From assembly GCA_020024115.1 (NCBI GenBank), contig JAHHUF010000060.1, forward strand, positions 1-9,960: a stretch of DNA of 9,960 nt. The letters run 5' to 3'. Source of the DNA: Anaerofilum sp. (GTDB taxonomy: Bacteria; Bacillota; Clostridia; Oscillospirales; Ruminococcaceae). Positions within the stretch are counted from its first letter, which is position 1; each line of letters opens with the position of its first letter. Position numbers and translations under genes: made by a program. The notes beneath the pieces were generated by a model. It was given only the letters and a program-made list of their open reading frames with translations. It made no database searches and was not told the DNA's origin. Below are positions 6,211 through 9,960 of this stretch, in pieces.

Positions 6211-6254
6211 AGCAATCCTTTTTATGTTGCTTTGGCAGTTTAGAAAGGATTGCT
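6211..6254. repeat. Hairpin immediately 3' of the chemoreceptor gene
   Basis: AGCAATCCTTT (6211-6221) is exactly complementary to AAAGGATTGCT (6244-6254), an 11-bp stem with a 22-nt loop. It lacks a T-run and abuts the next hairpin with no gap. It could aid termination or protect the mRNA end. Confidence 0.65.
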
Positions 6255-6302
6255 AAAGCAAAATTGCCTAAAGGCCAATCGGCTTTTAGGCAGTTTTGCT
6301 TT
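6255..6302. terminator. 22-bp terminator hairpin between convergent MCP and asparaginase genes
   Basis: The arms 6255-6276 and 6281-6302 pair over 22 bp with two G-T wobbles and close an AATC tetraloop. T-rich ends are within the stem (GCTTTGTT on plus, TTTTGCTTTAGC on minus). The asparaginase stop codon (6304-6306) is 1 nt from the stem, so the hairpin is the asparaginase 3' end as well as the second hairpin after the chemoreceptor. Confidence 0.85.
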
Positions 6303-6303
6303 G

Positions 6304-7299
6304 TTAAAGAAGTAAATCGTGGTGGATTGGGCGATAAAATAAGGTTTGCATTTCGGATAAATCCCGTGTCTGTCCCAAAATCCACATCAGTTTTACAACT
6401 GCAGCCTCTACGGTCATATCATAAGCCTGCAAAGCATTGTATTGTTGAATTGCCCTTGCACCAACTTCATAGGTTTCAGCATCACTTCCCTCCAGCATTA
6501 CCTGTGTTGTAATTACAACAAGTTTTCCTTGTTGGGACAATATTTCCAATTCCTGCAAAAAGTTTCTGTCATTGTGGAATGGAATACCTCCCACACCATA
6601 ACTCTCAATTACAATTGCATCATAGTGTTGTGCGATATAGTGCAAGATTTGCGGTTCGATTCCGGGAATCAGTTTCAGCAAAAAAACTTTTGGGTCAAGT
6701 TTGTTATAAAAATGCACTTCAGCAGGAGAAAGCTCTGTATCAACATAACGCAGGATACGCTTTTCATCAATAAAAGCTGCAATAGGATAGTTAATACTTT
6801 CAAAAGCACTGTAACTTTTGCTGCGTACTTTTCTGGCACGAGTGCCTAAAATGGCTTTTCCATCAAATACAACATATACACCACACACACCCTCTTTACA
6901 AGCAAAATGAATACTGTCTACAAGATTCTTTTTTGCATCTGTAATCGTATCAAAAATTGGTTTTTGCGAACCAGTTAAAATAATTGGCTTTTGAGGATTT
7001 TGAATTAAATAAGATAATGCAGCAGCAGTATATGCCATTGTATCTGTGCCGTGTGTCACAAGAAAACCATCATATCGATGATAGTTTTCTTGAATACGCT
7101 GTGCCAAAATCAACCAATGCTCAGGTTGAAGATTGGTGCTGTCAATGTTAAAGACTTCTTGTGTAGTAATATGGCAAAGCTGTTCTATTTGTGGAATATA
7201 AGAAAGTAAAGTTTGTGCATCTGCGGCAGGTGCCAGCCCATTTTTGGTGGGCATAGATGCAATGGTTCCACCAGTAGAAAGCAAAAGTAAGTGTTTCAT
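6304..7299 (-). CDS. ansA: L-asparaginase, type I (cytoplasmic)
   Basis: The 331-aa enzyme hydrolyses L-asparagine to aspartate and ammonia. Family landmarks: STGGTIAS at residues 8-15 with the nucleophilic Thr12; NIDSTNL (51-57), whose Asp/Ser bind substrate; THGTDTMAY (82-90) with the second catalytic Thr85-Asp86 pair; a TGSQKP motif (109-114); and the lysine-containing ARKVRSKSYSAFES (155-168), with Lys157 the likely catalytic lysine. There is no signal peptide, and the length matches cytoplasmic AnsA-type rather than secreted type II enzymes. The start at 7299 has GAGGAGA (plus 7308-7314), 8 nt upstream. An in-frame ATG at 7326 would add nine residues before the first beta strand and lacks such a site. 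It is divergent from mntP, with its own promoter, and convergent with the chemoreceptor gene. Type I/II assignment is by appearance, not kinetics. Confidence 0.93.
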   Translation of the reverse strand: MKHLLLLSTGGTIASMPTKNGLAPAADAQTLLSYIPQIEQLCHITTQEVFNIDSTNLQPEHWLILAQRIQENYHRYDGFLVTHGTDTMAYTAAALSYLIQNPQKPIILTGSQKPIFDTITDAKKNLVDSIHFACKEGVCGVYVVFDGKAILGTRARKVRSKSYSAFESINYPIAAFIDEKRILRYVDTELSPAEVHFYNKLDPKVFLLKLIPGIEPQILHYIAQHYDAIVIESYGVGGIPFHNDRNFLQELEILSQQGKLVVITTQVMLEGSDAETYEVGARAIQQYNALQAYDMTVEAAVVKLMWILGQTRDLSEMQTLFYRPIHHDLLL

Positions 7300-7341
7300 A
7301 AGTACAATCTCCTCAAAGTGCATCAATTCTGATTCAAAAAA

Positions 7342-7370
7342 ATTGTATCAAATTTTATGCTTGTTTACAA
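7342..7370 (-). promoter_or_regulatory. Promoter of ansA
   Basis: On the minus strand TTGTAA (plus 7365-7370) and TACAAT (plus 7342-7347) are 17 bp apart, with a TGA extension before the -10. A short dyad, CTTGT-TT-ACAAG (7360-7371), overlaps the -35 and could be a regulator site. Confidence 0.65.
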
Positions 7371-7403
7371 GTGAAAGGGAAAATTTGCGACTGGCTGTTT
7401 AAA

Positions 7404-7432
7404 TTGCGACTATAACAAAAAGACAATACATA
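7404..7432 (+). promoter_or_regulatory. Candidate promoter of mntP
   Basis: TTGCGA (7404-7409) and TACATA (7427-7432) are 17 bp apart. The 8-mer TTGCGACT occurs twice, at 7385-7392 and 7404-7411, 19 bp apart; the second copy overlaps the -35, as an activator or repressor half-site might. I see no yybP-ykoY (manganese) riboswitch in the short leader. Confidence 0.45.
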
Positions 7433-7470
7433 AAAGGAATAGATGCAAAAGAAAAGGAGATGGGAATCAA

Positions 7471-8031
7471 TTGGATTGGATTACGCTTGTATTGCTTGCG
7501 GTTGGGCTTGCAATGGATGCCTTTGCTGGGGCAATCTGCAAAGGACTTGCACTGAAAAAAGTTTCTGTCAAAGATGCAGCGGTTGTGGGGAGTTGGTTTG
7601 GAGGATTTCAAGGGCTTATGCCGGTTATTGGCTATTTAATGGGAGTTCATTTTCAAGATACGATTGTTGCTGTTGACCATTGGATTGCAGCAATTTTTTT
7701 GGGAGCAATTGGAATCAATATGATTTGCGATGCTTTCGATTCCTCTCCTGACCAAACAAATGGGTTGTTAAATTTCAAAACAATGGCACCTTTGGCAGTA
7801 GCAACCAGCATTGATGCGCTGACAGTGGGAGTAACATTCGCTTTTTTAAAGGTTGAAATTATCACCGCAGCTTTGGTGATTGGTGGAATCACCTTTGCTC
7901 TTAGTATGCTGGGGGTTTGGGTTGGCAGTGTAGCAGGTTCAAAATATCAATCTAAAGCGGAGTTTGCAGGAGGAACCGTTCTGATTTTGATGGGGATTAA
8001 AATTTTGTTGGAGCATTTGGGGATCTTGTAA
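7471..8031 (+). CDS. mntP: Manganese efflux pump MntP
   Basis: This 186-aa, six-helix membrane protein of the MntP (YebN) family exports Mn(II) and protects against manganese excess. It shows the family's internal duplication: LAVGLAMDAFAGAICKG (9-25) in the first half and LAVATSIDALTVGVTFAF (108-125) in the second, each with an intramembrane aspartate (Asp16 and Asp115). Hydrophobic segments span about 3-23, 37-58, 67-87, 105-125, 129-150 and 165-182. The length is normal. The start is the TTG at 7471: no ATG or GTG is available in this frame upstream, and the protein must begin about here to include helix one. AAGGAGA at 7454-7460 is 10 nt away, slightly long, so translation may be modest. 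It is divergent from ansA. The known Mn-sensing riboswitch of many mntP genes was not seen. Confidence 0.93.
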   Translation: MDWITLVLLAVGLAMDAFAGAICKGLALKKVSVKDAAVVGSWFGGFQGLMPVIGYLMGVHFQDTIVAVDHWIAAIFLGAIGINMICDAFDSSPDQTNGLLNFKTMAPLAVATSIDALTVGVTFAFLKVEIITAALVIGGITFALSMLGVWVGSVAGSKYQSKAEFAGGTVLILMGIKILLEHLGIL

Positions 8032-8038
8032 TAAAATA

Positions 8039-8067
8039 TTGCTCAAAAAAGCAGCTTGTGCTACAAT
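8039..8067 (+). promoter_or_regulatory. Promoter of telA
   Basis: TTGCTC (8039-8044) and TACAAT (8062-8067) are exactly 17 bp apart, with a TGC extension before the -10. It begins 8 nt after the mntP stop and shows that telA can be transcribed independently of mntP. Confidence 0.7.
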
Positions 8068-8105
8068 AAGCCTAGTAGATTGCTTTATCAAAAGGAGTGG
8101 GAACA

Positions 8106-9242
8106 ATGGAACAGGAAGTAAAAAATGGAACAAAGCCTACCTTTAGTTTGACATTGGAAGAAGAACCGGAACCACAGCCGGTTGTTGCAGTCCAAGAAGA
8201 AGCCCCACAGGTGCAGCTGACCCCGGAAGAACAGAAAATGGTGACAGATTTTGCTGCTAAAATTGACTTAAACAAAAGTGAGCAAATTTTGTCTTATGGT
8301 GCAGCAGCACAAAAAAAGATTGCAGCTTTTTCTGAAACGGCTTTGAATAATGTCCGCACACAGGATTTGGGCGAAACAGGTGAAATGATTGCCAACTTGG
8401 TCAATGAACTGAAGGGATTTCAGGTTGATGAGGATGAAAAAGAAAAAGGTGGATTGTTTGGTTGGTTCCGCAATCAACAAAACAAAATCAATGCAACAAA
8501 AACCCGCTATGCAAAAGCAGAAGCAAATGTAGAAAATATTGTTTCGGTACTGGAAGGGCATCAAATTCGACTCAAAAAAGAAGTTGTAATGCTTGACCAA
8601 ATGTACGAAAACAATAAAGAGTATTTTAAAGAGGTTTCAATGTACATTCTGGCAGGCAAACAAAAGTTGCAGATTGCCCGTGATGTTGAATTGCAAGAAC
8701 TTTTGAATAAAGCACAGCAAAGCGGTTTGCCTGAGGATAGCCAAGCTGCAAATGATTTTGCTGCAATGTGCGACCGCTTTGAAAAGAAAATTCACGATTT
8801 GGAACTTTCTCGCATGGTCAGCCTGCAAATGGCTCCACAAATCCGTATGGTGCAAAATAACAATGGCATTATGGTGGAAAAAATCAATGCAACACTGGTC
8901 AACACCATTCCTTTGTGGAAAAGCCAGATTGTTATTTCGTTGGGTCTGGCACATTCCCAGCAAGCAATGGAAGCACAAAGGGCTGTTACTGATGTAACCA
9001 ACGAATTGCTACGGAAAAATGCTGCTGCATTAAAGCAGGGAACCATTGAAATTGCCAAAGAAAGTGAACGCGGTATTGTAGACATGGAATCACTCAAAGC
9101 AGCGAATGAATCTTTGATTGGTACTTTGGATGAAGTGATGCAAATTCAAAATGAAGGACGAGCAAAACGCAGAGAAGCAGAAGCAGAATTGGTTCGTTTG
9201 GAAGATGAATTGAAGAAAAAATTGATGAATGTTCACCGATAA
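8106..9242 (+). CDS. telA: TelA/YaaN-family toxic anion resistance protein
   Basis: This 378-aa, almost wholly helical cytoplasmic protein belongs to the TelA family (PF05816, B. subtilis YaaN type). The family is linked to tellurite and other stress tolerance but its biochemistry is unresolved. After an acidic, proline-containing linker (1-40), family signatures appear: GLFGWFRNQQNKI (116-128), EGHQIRLKKEVVMLDQMYEN (150-169), YILAGKQKL (180-188), the hallmark TIPLWKSQIVISLGL (267-281) with AHSQQA.EAQRAV, and TNELLRKNA (298-306). The C-terminal ~40 residues are highly charged coiled coil. I chose the ATG at 8106, 8 nt after AAAGGAG (8091-8097). A GTG at 8097 is also in frame but starts within that Shine-Dalgarno. 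There are no terC/terD-type or XpaC-like partners in view. A hairpin follows 65 nt downstream. Confidence 0.93.
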   Translation: MEQEVKNGTKPTFSLTLEEEPEPQPVVAVQEEAPQVQLTPEEQKMVTDFAAKIDLNKSEQILSYGAAAQKKIAAFSETALNNVRTQDLGETGEMIANLVNELKGFQVDEDEKEKGGLFGWFRNQQNKINATKTRYAKAEANVENIVSVLEGHQIRLKKEVVMLDQMYENNKEYFKEVSMYILAGKQKLQIARDVELQELLNKAQQSGLPEDSQAANDFAAMCDRFEKKIHDLELSRMVSLQMAPQIRMVQNNNGIMVEKINATLVNTIPLWKSQIVISLGLAHSQQAMEAQRAVTDVTNELLRKNAAALKQGTIEIAKESERGIVDMESLKAANESLIGTLDEVMQIQNEGRAKRREAEAELVRLEDELKKKLMNVHR

Positions 9243-9307
9243 ATGATTTGATGTAAACAAATGCTCAACTGTTTACTGAACAGATTTGGTAAAAACAGAC
9301 AATGACG

Positions 9308-9351
9308 AAAGCCCCCTGATGTAGGAGAATAAAACTACATCAGGGGGCTTT
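9308..9351. terminator. 17-bp hairpin terminator after telA
   Basis: AAAGCCCCCTGATGTAG (9308-9324) is perfectly complementary to 9335-9351, with a 10-nt loop. The GC-rich base and TTT ends on both strands make it a likely bidirectional terminator, although the T-runs are short. A weaker dyad, GTAAACA/TGTTTAC (9253-9259/9270-9276), lies between it and the telA stop. Confidence 0.8.
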
Positions 9352-9783
9352 GCTATGTCTAAGAGAAAGTATAGACACAGAGTTTGAATTAAAATTAAGT
9401 TTTACAGATGATTGCCCAGTCCATCGGCTGGAGAAACCAGAGTGTAAAAAGAATTGAAAGCTATTCCCCAATAAGAAGGCAGAAATTTAGGGAAAACTCT
9501 GCAAAAAGAAATTGCAATGATGATTGTTATAGGATAGATAGGTGAAATTTTTTCCCAAAGTTTCGATGTAAAATAGGAGCGAAACCACTTACATAATGCC
9601 TACTGCTTAAAATCTGAGGACATTCTATTGTTACAGATAGTATCTAAAAACCAAGAAATTGACGAATTTTTCACAGAAATCAGTAAACGCAATCCCCAAA
9701 ATGCAGAAATCCTTGCAGAACTCCGAGTATTTCTAACCCAACAGATACTATTTATTGCATAAAAAGAGAAAAATTATCGCTTT
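9352..9783. other. Gene-poor stretch with open-frame scraps
   Basis: No recognisable intact gene is present. On the minus strand 9405-9599 is open for 65 codons (reading ...PSYWGIAFNSFYTL... and ending GLGNHL) but has no ATG, GTG or TTG. On the plus strand 9408-9545 is a 45-codon ORF with no clear Shine-Dalgarno, ending YRIDR. A better-supported 44-codon ORF at 9628-9762 is listed separately. The mix of open but startless frames looks like decayed coding DNA; its origin was not recognised. Confidence 0.4.
9628..9762 (+). CDS. Possible small protein or gene remnant (44 aa)
   Basis: A TTG-start ORF of 44 residues is preceded by GAGGA (9616-9620), 7 nt upstream. The product is a likely helical peptide: QIVSKNQEIDEFFTEI and ISKRNPQNAEILAELRVFL, ending in hydrophobic residues. 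The frame stays open back to 9577, so it could equally be the C-terminal scrap of a larger lost protein. No family was recognised, and the composition looks protein-like rather than random. No promoter or terminator was identified. Confidence 0.25.
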   Translation: MLQIVSKNQEIDEFFTEISKRNPQNAEILAELRVFLTQQILFIA

Positions 9784-9960
9784 TCAGATACCCACTAATT
9801 TATCCAATACTTTGAGGGCGTCAGATTCAGAAAAAACAATATTTGCAATCTTTATTTTATCGGAAATAAGTTGTTCAAAAGCATCGTTGATATATTTGTT
9901 TTTTCCCAAACCGGGCAATTCTTCAAAAGAATAATATCCACCCCCGCTTTTTTCGGTTAG
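9784..9960 (-). CDS. Partial CDS, C-terminal 58 residues of an unrecognised protein
   Basis: The minus-strand frame is open from the right edge of the window to a TGA (plus 9784-9786) and encodes the last 58 residues of a protein whose start lies outside. The readable part contains GGGYYSFEELPGLGKNKYIN, then INDAFEQLISDKIKIANIVF, and ends ALKVLDKLVGI. It looks like a soluble, mixed alpha/beta C-terminus with ordinary residue composition, so I think it is real coding sequence. I do not recognise the family. It converges on the gene-poor stretch to its left, and no clear terminator follows its stop. Confidence 0.6.
   Translation of the reverse strand, partial: LTEKSGGGYYSFEELPGLGKNKYINDAFEQLISDKIKIANIVFSESDALKVLDKLVGI

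Noticed and set aside
9253..9276. GTAAACA/TGTTTAC dyad after telA as a terminator
   Set aside because: It is only 7 bp and AT-rich, with no T-run; the 9308-9351 hairpin is far stronger.
54..9791. 11-bp repeat TTTTCAGATAC at 54-64 and 9781-9791, as possible element ends
   Set aside because: 11-mers recur by chance in 10 kb of AT-rich DNA, and nothing else marks the interval as mobile.
1..9960. CRISPR arrays, tRNA or rRNA genes, insertion sequences, attachment sites
   Set aside because: I saw no spaced direct repeats, cloverleaf signatures, transposase motifs or terminal inverted repeats with target duplications.

Overview
The window is AT-rich DNA with strong purine-rich ribosome binding sites, occasional TTG starts, sigma-A-type promoters (often with an extended -10) and strong hairpin terminators. 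Together with the gene families present, this points to a low-GC Gram-positive anaerobe of the Clostridia. A gut Oscillospirales/Ruminococcaceae-type organism is my guess, made by protein flavour alone and not provable here.

Layout. 1-141 is a leader. 142-1065 is an intact cytoplasmic alpha/beta hydrolase of the monoacylglycerol lipase/lysophospholipase type. 1077-1433 (minus) is the decayed C-terminal end of a type-B carboxylesterase, and 1439-1754 (plus) is the decayed DNA-binding end of an AraC-family regulator. The two point away from each other and both have lost their N-terminal halves, so the pair looks like the scar of one deletion through a divergent gene pair. 1755-1980 is a long leader with a perfect 12-bp inverted repeat and a possible folded RNA. 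It precedes a VOC (glyoxalase-fold) protein at 1981-2436. 2494-2859 (minus) is a small unrecognised one-helix membrane protein with a coiled-coil tail, sharing a terminator hairpin with the VOC gene.

3030-3875 is a PHP-domain phosphoesterase (TrpH/YciV type) and 3988-4239 a stand-alone TSCPD-domain protein ending in a textbook terminator. 4503-6197 is a membrane chemoreceptor with no chemotaxis genes beside it. Two hairpins fill the gap to the convergent type I L-asparaginase (6304-7299, minus). Divergent from that is mntP, a manganese exporter (7471-8031), then telA/yaaN (8106-9242) with its own promoter and a strong downstream hairpin.

From about 9352 to 9783 there is little but scraps: a 44-codon ORF with a plausible Shine-Dalgarno, a 65-codon open frame on the other strand with no start codon, and then the C-terminal 58 residues of an unrecognised minus-strand protein that leaves the window at 9960.

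Most genes look individually transcribed, each with its own promoter and often a terminator, and I see no multi-gene operon. Apart from the 1077-1754 scar these are ordinary housekeeping or stress genes (nitrogen use, metal export, oxyanion tolerance, chemotaxis). I found no convincing new multi-gene system. The best leads are the deletion scar, the dyad plus structured leader before the VOC gene, and the unexplained right end.
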